DNA from: Mesorhizobium sp. CA14
GTDB lineage: Bacteria; Pseudomonadota; Alphaproteobacteria; Rhizobiales; Rhizobiaceae
Assembly: GCF_020165195.1 (NCBI RefSeq)
Contig: NZ_JAIUHR010000035.1
Span: 1-49,952, forward strand
DNA: 49,952 bases
Direction of reading: 5' to 3'
Shown here: in pieces, positions 1 to 8,474 of the stretch
Numbering within the stretch: position 1 is the stretch's first letter
How the letters are laid out: every line of letters starts with the position of its first letter
Notes under the pieces: generated by a model
The model's database searches: none
What the model saw: the letters and a program-made list of their open reading frames with translations, nothing else
What the model was told of the DNA's origin: nothing
Translations under genes and position numbers: made by a program

Positions 1-75
1 CAGCCAGCATCTTGAATCACAAATCCAACCGAGCGGGAATCCCTTCCGATTCTATCGAGCAGTGAAACGCTCTAG

Positions 76-92
76 CGGCCGGATACCGGCCG
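76..92. terminator. Short GC hairpin downstream of gtrA-like gene
   Basis: A perfect 7-bp inverted repeat, CGGCCGG / CCGGCCG with an ATA loop, lies just beyond the stop codon of the minus-strand GtrA-like gene. It could end the glycosyltransferase operon. There is no clear U-run on the minus strand, so an intrinsic terminator is only possible, not shown. Confidence 0.3.
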
Positions 93-97
93 AGTAA

Positions 98-508
98 CTA
101 TTTTATGAGCCGGCCCTCGATCGACCAGCGCGCCGCCAGGAAGTTCAGCACGGCCGCGACCACGACGCCGATGATCTTGGCCGGCCACACACCGACGGTC
201 CCGGCCAGTGCCGCGATCGAGAGGCTCGAAACGCCAAGCGAAATCAGCGCCCCAAGCGAGACGAAGCGCAGGAAGGAATGGTGCAGCCGGATGCCCCGGT
301 CCCGCTCGAACGACCAGAAGCGGTTCGCCACGAAGGAGAAAAGGACCGCGACGAACCAGGCGCCGACATTGGCGGCCAAAGCCGGCACCGCGAGCTTGAG
401 CAGCAGGAAGAATGCAGTGAGATCGATGCCGGTGTTGACCAGCCCGACCAAGGCGAAACGGACGATCTTGTTGCCGGTCGAACGCTGCTGCGGCTGGCCG
501 GCGCTCAT
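98..508 (-). CDS. GtrA-like family membrane protein (putative polyprenyl-linked sugar flippase)
   Basis: This 136-aa protein has four hydrophobic segments (about residues 15-37, 42-62, 78-102 and 108-127) and the family pattern F-x-L-V-G-x-x-N-T near the N-terminus plus the A-N-R-F-W-S-F motif near residue 60. GtrA proteins are thought to move undecaprenyl-phosphate sugars across the inner membrane so periplasmic glycosyltransferases can use them. The ATG overlaps the stop of the upstream deacetylase gene as ATGA, showing translational coupling. It is the last gene of a four-gene minus-strand operon whose GT2 member would make the lipid-linked sugar. The family assignment is firm; the transported sugar is unknown. 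Confidence 0.88.
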   Translation of the reverse strand: MSAGQPQQRSTGNKIVRFALVGLVNTGIDLTAFFLLLKLAVPALAANVGAWFVAVLFSFVANRFWSFERDRGIRLHHSFLRFVSLGALISLGVSSLSIAALAGTVGVWPAKIIGVVVAAVLNFLAARWSIEGRLIK

Positions 509-1326
509 GCTTTGCCGTCCATGACGCGCGTTCCGGCCCGTTCGAGGCTGGCGCCGAAATCCTCCGAACTCAGAACCGTGAACTCGACCTCACGCGCGCC
601 CTGCATCGGGTCTCGCGCCCGTAAAATGTCATCGACATGGCCCGGATGACACATGAACAAACCTTGTTCGGGCAAGGTGCCGACCGCGGCGCGCAGCGTC
701 GGAGCGAATTTTTGCGGCTGCCGCCAGTCATAGATGCCGCAGAGCGGCGTCATCACGTTAAAGCCGGCCCGCTGCATCGACCTGTTAAAGCCCGCGGCCA
801 GAGCGGCGATCGCCGCGATCTTGGGCGTCGCTGCATCCAGGCCGGGAAGCCCGGGCGCGCCGCGCAGCGCCGGCTTGTGCGCGCTCCCCCCAAACCGCGC
901 GAGCAACCAATTCCGTACCACGGGAAGAAAATGCACATGCTGGTGTCCGTCGATATGGTCGGGCGGGCCAGCCAGCGCTTCGGTGAAGCGGTCGTACTGG
1001 GCGTCGAGCTCGGCATGAATGTGCCGCTCGTCGATGCGCGCGCGCCGCACCGGCAGCGCAAGGCAGGAAAGCCCGGGCAGCTTGCCTTCCGGCGCCAGGC
1101 TGGACGAACCCGTCGCGGCGATCTGATCGGTGAGGGTCAGGTGCAATCCGATGGCCGCCCGTCGACGGAATGGCCTTATGCGCGCCGCCGCCGCTTCCCA
1201 GTCCGGAAAGCCGGTCATGCAACTGGTCCCGGTCAGACGGCCGCCCTCGATAAGGTCGAGGATCGCATCCGATACCCCCGGCGCAAGGCCGTAATCGTCG
1301 GCGATCAGGCGGATCGACCTGGTCAT
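505..1326 (-). CDS. ChbG/HpnK (YdjC-fold) carbohydrate deacetylase
   Basis: This 273-aa protein carries the metal-binding ADDYG motif at residues 9-13, a GLHLTLTD segment near residue 60 and a DGHQHVH motif near residue 124. These are the signatures of YdjC/ChbG/HpnK/NaxD deacetylases, which remove N-acetyl groups from sugars. Members include ChbG (chitobiose), HpnK (hopanoids) and NaxD (undecaprenyl-phosphate N-acetylgalactosamine in Francisella). The gene overlaps the GT2 gene upstream and the GtrA gene downstream by 4 bp each. Sitting between a polyprenyl-phosphate glycosyltransferase and a flippase, a NaxD-like action on a lipid-linked N-acetyl sugar is the best guess. No hopanoid genes are in the window, which speaks against HpnK. 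Confidence 0.88.
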   Translation of the reverse strand: MTRSIRLIADDYGLAPGVSDAILDLIEGGRLTGTSCMTGFPDWEAAAARIRPFRRRAAIGLHLTLTDQIAATGSSSLAPEGKLPGLSCLALPVRRARIDERHIHAELDAQYDRFTEALAGPPDHIDGHQHVHFLPVVRNWLLARFGGSAHKPALRGAPGLPGLDAATPKIAAIAALAAGFNRSMQRAGFNVMTPLCGIYDWRQPQKFAPTLRAAVGTLPEQGLFMCHPGHVDDILRARDPMQGAREVEFTVLSSEDFGASLERAGTRVMDGKA

Positions 1327-2291
1327 CTCTCGGCAGCAATCTGCTCGGCGGCATTGCCATGCAGCACGTCGCGCACGATGTAGACGGGCCGGTCCTTGCT
1401 TTCGCTGAGCGTGACCCAGACATACTCGCCGATCAGGCCGAGCAGCGCCAGGTTAAGGCCTCCAAAAAGAACGACGGCAACCATGATGCTGGGGTAGCCA
1501 GGCACGGCGATGCCGTAGAACAGCACCTCGAAGAGCACCTTCACGCCATACGCGAGACCTGCGAATGCGGCCAGCAATCCGATAAGGCTGATGACGCGCA
1601 GCGGGATCACGGAAAACGAGGTGAACCCTTCAAGCGAGAACGCGATCAGGTTGAACCTTGTCCATTTGGACGTGCCGCTGGCGCGATTTTCCGGCGAGTA
1701 AAGCACCGCCTTCTGGCGGAAGCCGGCCCAGGCGAACAGGCCCTTGTTGAAACGGCGCTTGTCGCGCACGCTGGTCAGGGCACGCGCCACGGCGCCGCGC
1801 ATGACGCGGAAGTCTCCGGCATTTTCGGGGATATCGAAGCGCTGACTGCTGTTGATCAGCCTGTAGAAGAGCCGCGCCAACTGGCTGCGCCGCCAGCTCC
1901 CCTCGCGCCGGTCGTTCTGCGCGTAGACGACATCGATCTGCGGATTCTCGACCAGTTCTGCGATCATCCTCAGGCTGATATCCATGGAATGCTGGAGGTC
2001 GGAGTCCATGATCAGGACCATGTCGCCGCGGGAATGATCGAGGCCGGCGAGCACCGCCGCTTCCTTGCCGAAATTGCGGCTCAGCCGCACGATCTCCCAG
2101 GAGCCGGAGAGCGCAGCCGCGAACGTCTCGGCGCTGCCGTCGCGGCTGCCGTCGTCGACGAGTATCTTGCGGACCGTCATACCGAAGCGCTCCGCCACGC
2201 CCACTTCCAGCCTGTCGAGCAGCCCGACAAACGCAATGGCGGATTCGGCCTCGTTGAAGAACGGCGCGATGATGTCGAGCACCTCAGCCAT
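1323..2291 (-). CDS. Family 2 glycosyltransferase, polyprenyl-phosphate type (GtrB/DPM1-like)
   Basis: This 322-aa protein has a GT-A domain at residues 5-230 with DDGSRDGS near residue 46 and the DSDLQH (DXD-type) nucleotide-sugar/metal site near residue 97. Two transmembrane segments follow (about 228-258 and 265-292), the usual layout of GtrB and ArnC-like enzymes that charge undecaprenyl phosphate with a sugar on the cytoplasmic face. It overlaps the GT87 gene by 8 bp and the deacetylase gene by 4 bp. The donor sugar cannot be read from sequence; the neighbouring deacetylase suggests an N-acetylated hexosamine. Confidence 0.9.
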   Translation of the reverse strand: MAEVLDIIAPFFNEAESAIAFVGLLDRLEVGVAERFGMTVRKILVDDGSRDGSAETFAAALSGSWEIVRLSRNFGKEAAVLAGLDHSRGDMVLIMDSDLQHSMDISLRMIAELVENPQIDVVYAQNDRREGSWRRSQLARLFYRLINSSQRFDIPENAGDFRVMRGAVARALTSVRDKRRFNKGLFAWAGFRQKAVLYSPENRASGTSKWTRFNLIAFSLEGFTSFSVIPLRVISLIGLLAAFAGLAYGVKVLFEVLFYGIAVPGYPSIMVAVVLFGGLNLALLGLIGEYVWVTLSESKDRPVYIVRDVLHGNAAEQIAAER

Positions 2292-3444
2292 GCGCGACGG
2301 CCCCGGCGGCAGGCGCCTTCTGTCTGTCTTGCATCCAGAACCAACCGACGAGCGCGCAGGCGATTATGCTGATGCTGACCGGCCGGAACCACAGGTGGAA
2401 GAGATCGTGCAGTCGCAGGTCGACACTGGTCAATCCGGTGACGAAGAGCAACGCTGCCAAGGACCAGCACATGGCCATGGCTCCCTTCTCCCGCCAAAGC
2501 ATGGCGATGGAGAGGCCGGCAGGCACCGCCACCATGGCGTAAGTGTTCTGCTCGACCCGCGGATTGAAGACGCACATGTAGAATGCCGCGACGAGGAAGA
2601 TGGCGAGTCCGTTGGAGTCCAGTCTGCGGTCGAACTGGAGCACCAGCCAAAGTGTGAGCAGACCGGCGACGACGCGCACGATCGTCGCGTCAAACTCGGA
2701 AAGCGGCATCCCAAACCGCGTGAAAGGCGCCGTGAAGTCGGCCGGGACGAAGGGGCCAGTTGGGTCGACCGTCATCGAAGTCAGCAGCCGGAAGAAATCG
2801 TGATATTGCGCGTTGACGTAGTCGGTCGACGCAAAGCCATAGGGGATGGCGAGCGCGACGAGCACCGCCAGCACCAGCACCGGTATCAGCCTGGGGCGCA
2901 GCGCTCCCGCCAGAAGCAGCATGATGATCGCGGTCGGCTTGGCGATGATCGCAAGCATGGCCCAGAAGAAGCTTTCGGCCCGGCGCCCCTCGAGTGTCGA
3001 CAGCGTGAGAAACCAGCATGCGCCGGTGAGCAGGATCGTCGCCTGGCCGTTGCGAAGCGCCGCAAGCGCTAGCGGCAAGGCAAGAAAAAGACCGAAGGAC
3101 AGCAGCCATGTCTGCTCCTGGCCACCAAGCTTGCGCACCTGACGCATCGCGGCAAAGGTCAGCAAGCCGAAGCCCAGCATGTGCCACAAGATATTGCCCA
3201 GATACGGCCCGAGCTTCAGCAGGGGAACAAAGAGGACGGCGAAGGCGGGAGCGTAAAGATACCCCATGGCGACTTCGACCTGGTACAGCGGTTGGCCGCT
3301 CAGAAACGCTTCACTGCCATGCCTGTAGATATGGACCACCGAACGCGCATCGGGCGACCACAGCGCCAGGCCAAGCACAATCAGAAACGACCCGACCCAA
3401 AGCCAAAACCCCAAACGGTCGAAAACCGGCTTGGTTACCATCAT
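2284..3444 (-). CDS. GT87/DUF2029 family integral-membrane glycosyltransferase
   Basis: The 386-aa product is polytopic, with about ten hydrophobic segments, and begins with a transmembrane helix followed by a luminal-type loop containing D-A-R-S-V-V-H-I-Y and the G-Q-P-L-Y pattern. This matches the DUF2029/GT87 family of C-type mannosyltransferases that use polyprenyl-phosphate sugars as donors. It is the first gene of the operon; two adjacent ATGs (MM) could both serve as start. It would be the enzyme transferring the flipped sugar to a periplasmic or outer-leaflet acceptor. The acceptor is not identifiable. Confidence 0.8.
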   Translation of the reverse strand: MMVTKPVFDRLGFWLWVGSFLIVLGLALWSPDARSVVHIYRHGSEAFLSGQPLYQVEVAMGYLYAPAFAVLFVPLLKLGPYLGNILWHMLGFGLLTFAAMRQVRKLGGQEQTWLLSFGLFLALPLALAALRNGQATILLTGACWFLTLSTLEGRRAESFFWAMLAIIAKPTAIIMLLLAGALRPRLIPVLVLAVLVALAIPYGFASTDYVNAQYHDFFRLLTSMTVDPTGPFVPADFTAPFTRFGMPLSEFDATIVRVVAGLLTLWLVLQFDRRLDSNGLAIFLVAAFYMCVFNPRVEQNTYAMVAVPAGLSIAMLWREKGAMAMCWSLAALLFVTGLTSVDLRLHDLFHLWFRPVSISIIACALVGWFWMQDRQKAPAAGAVAHG

Positions 3445-3574
3445 AGCGCACCCCGCGTTCCGACCAGGACGGCTTTCCCATCGCCGCCTGGCTTCACCGC
3501 CGGCGAGATATCACATCGAATGGAATAAAACATCCGAGCGTGAATGTTACCGGCGCGGCGCAAGGAAAGGCGCA

Positions 3575-3598
3575 ACAGCGGCAATTTTCCGCCGCTGT
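3575..3598. terminator. Hairpin between oxidoreductase gene and GT87 operon
   Basis: An 8-bp inverted repeat, ACAGCGGC / GCCGCTGT with an 8-nt loop, lies in the 225-bp gap after the stop of the minus-strand oxidoreductase gene. It may terminate that transcript. The following U-run is weak. The rest of the gap presumably holds the promoter of the GT87 operon, but I see no convincing -35/-10 pair. Confidence 0.3.
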
Positions 3599-3669
3599 CT
3601 TGTCGATCACAGCTTTGTGTTCAAGGCACTGGTCTGGTCTGAACAGCTGCGATCGCCGCCCGGATCGCT

Positions 3670-4707
3670 TCACGGCCTGATGAACACCTTTCCGTTGGGC
3701 TTGGCGAGCTCGGCCGGCAGCCGCGCCATCGCCTCGTCCAGCGGCACGACCGCCGTGACGTCGGTCGACCAGCGTCCGTCGGAAAAGCGCTTCTGCGCTT
3801 CCAGCACCGCCGGGCCCAGCCTGTCGCGGAACTGCCGCATCCATTCGGCCAGCCAGAAGCCCTCGACGCGCTTGTGCTGGAAGATCAGTTGGCCGGGCTC
3901 GCGGATCACCGTCGGCTCGGCATCGAGCCTGCCATAGACGATCCAGCGCGCGCGTTTCGGCATGGCGTTGAAGATGGCGGAAGCCAGCGGGCCAGTGACG
4001 GCGTCGAGGAAGATGCGCGGCTGCTCGGCTTTCATCGCCTCGCGCAACGCCACCTCGAATTCCGCCGCCTTCTCGTTGAGCACATGGGCGGCGCCGAGCT
4101 CCTTCAAAAGCGGGATCTGCTCGTCGCGGCGCACCGTGACGATCGGCCGGAAACCTTCCTCCTTCGCCAGCCCGATGATCAGCTTGCAGAGCTGGCTGGC
4201 GCCGGCCGTCATGATAAAGGATTTTTCGCCCTCCTCCCTGACGATATCGAACATGGCCAAGGCGGTGAGCGGATTGACGATCATCGCTGCGCCGTCCTCG
4301 TCGCGCACGGTGTCGAGAAGCGGAATGCAGGACGCCGCCTCGGCGACGGCATAATCCGCCCAGGCGCCCCAGTTCGATACGCCGGTGGCGAAGGCGACGC
4401 GTTTCCCTGCAAGGCTTCTTGCATAGGGATCGTCGCCCGTGGCGACGACAATGCCGACGCCCTCGAAACCCGCCGGACGGCCCTTGACCCGCGGCTGGCC
4501 GTAATGGCCCTTGATGAAGGCGATGTCGGACGGGTTGATCGAGGCGAGGCTGACCTTGATCAGCGCCTGTGTCGGCCCTGGCGCCGGCACGGCTATGCGG
4601 CCGGGCTGGAGGTAAGGCTCCATCGCTTCGAGTGCAGCCGCCGAAGGCGTCCTGGTGTAACCGTCGCCGACAAGCAGCAGACCCTGCATTTGCGACGGAA
4701 GCGTCAT
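3670..4707 (-). CDS. Zinc-type alcohol dehydrogenase/quinone oxidoreductase-like protein (MDR superfamily)
   Basis: The 345-aa product has a GroES-like N-terminal part with the SINPSD segment and a Rossmann-type domain that contains an unusual I-M-T-A-G-A-S-Q-L-C-K stretch in place of the usual GXGXXG. The C-terminal half matches MDR proteins (DAVTGPLAS, IFNAMPKRARWIVYG). No zinc-ligand cysteine cluster is visible, so an NADPH:quinone reductase/enoyl-reductase type is more likely than an alcohol dehydrogenase. I chose the ATG at 4707; the longer frame upstream lies inside the acyl-CoA dehydrogenase gene. Only 5 bp separate the two genes, so they are probably co-transcribed. Confidence 0.8.
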   Translation of the reverse strand: MTLPSQMQGLLLVGDGYTRTPSAAALEAMEPYLQPGRIAVPAPGPTQALIKVSLASINPSDIAFIKGHYGQPRVKGRPAGFEGVGIVVATGDDPYARSLAGKRVAFATGVSNWGAWADYAVAEAASCIPLLDTVRDEDGAAMIVNPLTALAMFDIVREEGEKSFIMTAGASQLCKLIIGLAKEEGFRPIVTVRRDEQIPLLKELGAAHVLNEKAAEFEVALREAMKAEQPRIFLDAVTGPLASAIFNAMPKRARWIVYGRLDAEPTVIREPGQLIFQHKRVEGFWLAEWMRQFRDRLGPAVLEAQKRFSDGRWSTDVTAVVPLDEAMARLPAELAKPNGKVFIRP

Positions 4708-4712
4708 GGCCG

Positions 4713-5954
4713 TCAGACCTTTTCCTGCGTGTATTTCTTCAGTTCCGTGCGTGCCACCTGGCGCCGGTGCACGGCATCCGGCCCGTCGGCCAGCCGCAAT
4801 GTCCTCAAATGCGTCCAGGAGCGGGCGAGCGGCGTGTCCTGGCTGATGCCTTGCGCGCCGAACATCTGCACCGCCTCGTCGGTGACCTTCAGCGCGACGC
4901 GGGGCGCCACCACCTTGATCTGGCTGATCCAGGGAGCGGCCGCGCGAGCGTCTCCCTGGTCGATCATCCACGCAGCCTTGAGGCACAAGAGCCGCGCCAT
5001 TTCGATCTCCATGCGGCATTCAGCGATGATGTCGACATTGGCGCCGAGCTTTGCCAGCGGCTGGCCGAAGGCCTCGCGCCGCACCGAGCGCTGGCACAGC
5101 ATCTCCAGCGCCATCTCTGCCTGGCCGATGGCGCGCATGCAGTGATGGATGCGGCCGGGCCCGAGCCGCCCCTGCGCGATCTCGAAACCCCTCCCCTCGC
5201 CGAGGATCAAATTCGCCGCCGGCACCCGGACGTTATCGAATCTCAGATGCATATGCCCATGCGGCGCGTCGTCATCGCCATAGACCTGCATGGGCCGCAG
5301 CTTGGTGATGCCGTTGCTGTCGGAGGGCACCAGGATCATCGAATGCCGGCGATGCTGCGGCTCCTCGTCCGATCCGGTCCTGACCATGACGATATAGATG
5401 GCGCAGCGCGGATCGCCCGCTCCGGAAGCCCACCATTTCTCGCCGTTGAGCACATAGTCCTCGCCGCGGCGCTCGCAGCGCATCGAAATGTTGGTGGCGT
5501 CCGAGGACGCCACATCCGGCTCGGTCATCAGATAGGCCGAACGGATTTTCCCTTCGAGCAGCGGATCCAGCCAGTCCCGCTTGTGCGCTTCCGAGCCGTA
5601 TCGCTCCAGCACCTCCATGTTGCCGGTGTCGGGCGCCGAGCAGTTGAAGGTCTCGGCGCCGAGATGCGCCTTGCCCATCTCCTCCGCCAGATAGGCGTAT
5701 TCGACGGTGGAAAGGCCGTAGCCGCGCTTGGAATCGGTGAGCCAGAAGTTCCACAAGCCGCGCTCGCGCGCCGTCTTCTTCAAGCCTTCCAGGATTTCCG
5801 TCTGCCTGGCCGTATAGGCCCAGCGGTCGCCCCCCTTGCCGACTTCAGCGAGAAACTCTTCGCCGAGCGGCGCGATCTCGTCGCGCACCATCGCCGCCAC
5901 GCGCTGATGGATCGGCTTCAGCCGCTCGGTCATGCCGAGATTCATGTCCGCCAT
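4713..5954 (-). CDS. Acyl-CoA dehydrogenase, ACAD10/ACAD11-like subgroup
   Basis: This 413-aa flavoenzyme has the family segments YLMTEPDVASSDATN, GEKWWASGAGDP and the C-terminal VQMFGAQGIS. Where short- and medium-chain acyl-CoA dehydrogenases carry the catalytic Y-E-G-T motif, this protein reads L-A-D-G-P-D-A-V-H, as I recall for ACAD10/ACAD11 and LvaC-type proteins. Those act on 4-phospho-acyl-CoA made by an APH-type kinase. An APH-type kinase gene lies at 7419, in the divergent half of the same cluster. Transcription starts back-to-back with the SDR at 6075 across 120 bp. Family membership is sure; the substrate is inferred. Confidence 0.92.
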   Translation of the reverse strand: MADMNLGMTERLKPIHQRVAAMVRDEIAPLGEEFLAEVGKGGDRWAYTARQTEILEGLKKTARERGLWNFWLTDSKRGYGLSTVEYAYLAEEMGKAHLGAETFNCSAPDTGNMEVLERYGSEAHKRDWLDPLLEGKIRSAYLMTEPDVASSDATNISMRCERRGEDYVLNGEKWWASGAGDPRCAIYIVMVRTGSDEEPQHRRHSMILVPSDSNGITKLRPMQVYGDDDAPHGHMHLRFDNVRVPAANLILGEGRGFEIAQGRLGPGRIHHCMRAIGQAEMALEMLCQRSVRREAFGQPLAKLGANVDIIAECRMEIEMARLLCLKAAWMIDQGDARAAAPWISQIKVVAPRVALKVTDEAVQMFGAQGISQDTPLARSWTHLRTLRLADGPDAVHRRQVARTELKKYTQEKV

Positions 5955-6074
5955 CGCTTCCGCCTTTCCGAAGATAAATCTTTACCCGTGGCAAGGATGA
6001 CCGTACTTCGGCTAGCCTTGTCAACGCGAGTCCTCGGGCGAGTCCCCTTGCCGGCCAGGATGTAGAGGAGTGCC
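5955..6074. promoter_or_regulatory. Divergent promoter region between acyl-CoA dehydrogenase and SDR genes
   Basis: This 120-bp gap separates two outward-facing operons of the acyl-CoA module. It contains an imperfect inverted repeat with arms CAAGG (5992-5996) and CCTTG (6016-6020), flanking a CCGTACTTCGG core that shares CGTAC with the palindromes downstream of the tetR gene. A TetR-family operator is plausible. No promoter boxes can be assigned with confidence. Confidence 0.35.
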
Positions 6075-6890
6075 ATGAGCTATCTGGACAAGCTGTTCTC
6101 GGTCGCCGGCAAGACCGCGCTTGTGACGGGGGCGGCGACCGGCATCGGCCGCATGGTGGCGACCGGGCTGGTGCGCGCCGGTGCGCAGGTGATGATCGCC
6201 TCGCGCAAAGGCGAGGATTGCGCGAAAGTCGCCAACGAATTGAACGCGCTCGGCGGCTCCGGCCATGCCGAGGGCTTTGCCGGCGACGTCTCCAGCGAAG
6301 CGGGCATCGCGGCACTCGTCGCCGAGGTCAAGGCACGCACGGAACGCCTGCACATCCTGGTCAACAATGCCGGCATTTCCTGGGGTGCGCCGCTGCAGGA
6401 TTTCCCCTACCACGCTTGGGCCAAGGTGTTCGGCGTCAACGTCACCGCCGTCTTCCACCTGACACGGGAGCTCTTGCCGCTGCTCGATGCCGCGGCGAGC
6501 GACGAGGATCCTGCCCGCGTCATCAATCTTGGCTCGGTGATGGGCACCCAGCCGCTGGCAGACGACGCCTATTCCTACGCGGCTTCGAAAGCCGCGGTGC
6601 ATCATTTGACGCGCACGCTGGCGATCGAGTTCGCCGCCCGCCGCATCACCGTAAACGCCTTTGCGCCCGGCCCTTTCCAGAGCCGCATGACGGCCTTTGC
6701 CACCGCGACCGAGGAGCAGGCGAAACATGTCGGTAACCATGTTCCGCTTGGCCGCATCGGCGTGGCGGATGACATTGCCGGCGCAACGCTTTATTTGTGC
6801 AGCCGTGCCGGAAGCTATGTCACCGGCGCCATCCTGCCTATCGACGGCGGCCAGTCGGTGCAGCATGGAATGACTTTGTTCAAGGAATAA
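6075..6890 (+). CDS. SDR family NAD(P)-dependent oxidoreductase
   Basis: The 271-aa product is a classical short-chain dehydrogenase: the cofactor motif TGAATGIG at residues 16-23, NNAG near 100, a catalytic serine in LGSVMG, YSYAASK with the Tyr/Lys pair near 170, and the APGPF segment. A good Shine-Dalgarno (GTAGAGGAG) precedes the ATG. It starts the plus-strand operon SDR-MaoC-kinase-SDR. It probably oxidises or reduces a hydroxyacyl/ketoacyl-CoA in this pathway. Homologues are often annotated as rhamnolipid biosynthesis RhlG-like 3-ketoacyl reductases, but the specificity cannot be told. Confidence 0.9.
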   Translation: MSYLDKLFSVAGKTALVTGAATGIGRMVATGLVRAGAQVMIASRKGEDCAKVANELNALGGSGHAEGFAGDVSSEAGIAALVAEVKARTERLHILVNNAGISWGAPLQDFPYHAWAKVFGVNVTAVFHLTRELLPLLDAAASDEDPARVINLGSVMGTQPLADDAYSYAASKAAVHHLTRTLAIEFAARRITVNAFAPGPFQSRMTAFATATEEQAKHVGNHVPLGRIGVADDIAGATLYLCSRAGSYVTGAILPIDGGQSVQHGMTLFKE

Positions 6891-6942
6891 GCTGCCCGGT
6901 TCGAGGAATCGCTATTCGGGCGGGGGTGCGGAGGACATCAGC

Positions 6943-7422
6943 GTGGAACCGATCAGTCTCGATACGCTTCTGGCAAGCGTCGGCAAGGAGGTCGGCGTCT
7001 CGCCTTGGCGAACGGTCACGCAGCGCATGATCGACCAGTTCGCCGATGCGACCGACGACCACCAATTCATCCATTGCGATCCGGAGCGCGCCGCGCGCGA
7101 GACGCCGTTCGGCGGCACCATCGCGCATGGCTTCCTGTCGCTGTCGCTTTTGTCGGCAATGACCTTCGAGACCATGCCGCCGCTGGAGAACAGCAAGATG
7201 GGCGTCAATCACGGCTTCGACACGCTGCGTTTCCTGGCGCCGGTGAAGACGGGTTCGCGCATCCGCACCCGCTTCGTGCTGGCGGACGTCAAGGTGCGGC
7301 CGTCCGGCTGGGTGCAGACGGCGCATGACGTGACCATCGAGATCGAAGGTTCGAAGAAACCGGCGCTGACGGCGCGCTGGCTGACCTTGACACTGATCGA
7401 GCGTCAGCCCGAGAACGCATGA
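6943..7422 (+). CDS. MaoC family (R)-specific enoyl-CoA hydratase-like protein
   Basis: The 159-aa hot-dog-fold protein contains the hydratase-2 signature: D-Q-F-A-D-A-T-D-D-H-Q-F-I-H followed by PFGGTIAHGFLSLSL, giving the catalytic Asp and His. It would add water to a trans-2-enoyl-CoA. The start is a GTG preceded by GGAGGACA at a good distance. The gene overlaps the downstream kinase gene as ATGA. Between an acyl-CoA dehydrogenase and two SDRs, a hydratase step of a beta-oxidation-like route fits. Confidence 0.9.
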   Translation: MEPISLDTLLASVGKEVGVSPWRTVTQRMIDQFADATDDHQFIHCDPERAARETPFGGTIAHGFLSLSLLSAMTFETMPPLENSKMGVNHGFDTLRFLAPVKTGSRIRTRFVLADVKVRPSGWVQTAHDVTIEIEGSKKPALTARWLTLTLIERQPENA

Positions 7423-8456
7423 GCGACGAGGCCGGTGCCATAGACCAGGCGGCGCTTGCGCCCTATCTCGAGGCGCATATTCGGGGCTTTGCCGGCCTTT
7501 CTGCGATTGAAAAATTCAAGTCCGGCCAGTCCAATCCGACCTATCTTTTGACCACCGCCAGCGGCCGCTATGTGTTGCGCGCCAAGCCGCCGGGGCAATT
7601 GCTGAAATCCGCGCATCAGGTCGACCGCGAGTTCCGCGTCATGCAGGCGCTTGCCGGCACGGCCGTGCCGGTGCCGCGCATGCTGCATCTGTCAGGCGAA
7701 GAATCCCCGATCGGCCGCATGTTCTATGTCATGGAATATCTCGACGGCCGCATCTTCTGGGATCCGTCGCTGCCGGACGTTTCCGGCAATGAAGAGCGCG
7801 CCGCGATCTACGACGCGATGAACGCGACGCTTGCCGCCATGCACGACGTCGATGTCGAGGCCGTCGGCCTTGGCGATTTCGGCAGGCCCGGCAGCTATTT
7901 CGAACGCCAGCTCGCGCGCTGGACCGGCCAATACCGCGCCTCCGAAACCGAAACCATAACCGATATCGACAGGCTGATTGCGTGGCTCGAAACGCATATG
8001 CCGACCGAAGACGGCCGCGTTTCGCTTGTCCATGGCGACTACCGGCTGGACAACATGATGTTCGCGCCTGACGCGCCGAAGGTGATCGCGGTGCTCGACT
8101 GGGAGCTGTCGACGCTCGGTCATCCCTTCGCCGACCTCGCTTATCAATGCATGCAGTGGCGTCTGCCGCATGCCTCAGGTTTTCGCGGCCTCGGCGGCCT
8201 CGATCGCCGGGCTGCCGGCGTGCCTTCCGAGGAAGCCTATGTCGCCGATTATTGCCGCAGGCGCGGGATCGAGGAGATCAACAACTGGACCTTCTTCCTC
8301 GCCTTTTCCTTCTTCCGGCTGGCGGCGATCTGCCAGGGCGTCTACCGCCGCGCGCTGGACGGCAACGCCTCCAATCCGGAAAAGGCAAGGACCTATGGCG
8401 AGGCAGTGAAGCTGCTTGCCGCCCTTGCGGTGCAACTGATCGACGAGAACAGCTGA
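7419..8456 (+). CDS. Phosphotransferase family protein (APH/ACAD10-N-terminal-like kinase)
   Basis: The 345-aa protein is an aminoglycoside-phosphotransferase-fold kinase: FKSGQSNPTYLL forms the nucleotide loop near residue 30, YVLRAKP holds the ATP lysine, VHGDYRLDNMMF (near 205) is the catalytic Brenner motif and VLDWELSTLGHPFADL the metal-binding motif. In mammals this domain is fused to acyl-CoA dehydrogenase in ACAD10/11; in Pseudomonas the LvaA homologue phosphorylates 4-hydroxyacyl-CoA. Its neighbours are consistent with such a metabolic kinase, not antibiotic resistance. It is translationally coupled to the MaoC gene. Confidence 0.88.
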   Translation: MSDEAGAIDQAALAPYLEAHIRGFAGLSAIEKFKSGQSNPTYLLTTASGRYVLRAKPPGQLLKSAHQVDREFRVMQALAGTAVPVPRMLHLSGEESPIGRMFYVMEYLDGRIFWDPSLPDVSGNEERAAIYDAMNATLAAMHDVDVEAVGLGDFGRPGSYFERQLARWTGQYRASETETITDIDRLIAWLETHMPTEDGRVSLVHGDYRLDNMMFAPDAPKVIAVLDWELSTLGHPFADLAYQCMQWRLPHASGFRGLGGLDRRAAGVPSEEAYVADYCRRRGIEEINNWTFFLAFSFFRLAAICQGVYRRALDGNASNPEKARTYGEAVKLLAALAVQLIDENS

Positions 8457-8474
8457 AGGCGGGAGAGCCGAGCG

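Noticed and set aside
4569..6065. 498-codon plus-strand frame
   Set aside because: Antisense shadow of the acyl-CoA dehydrogenase, which has strong family motifs on the minus strand.
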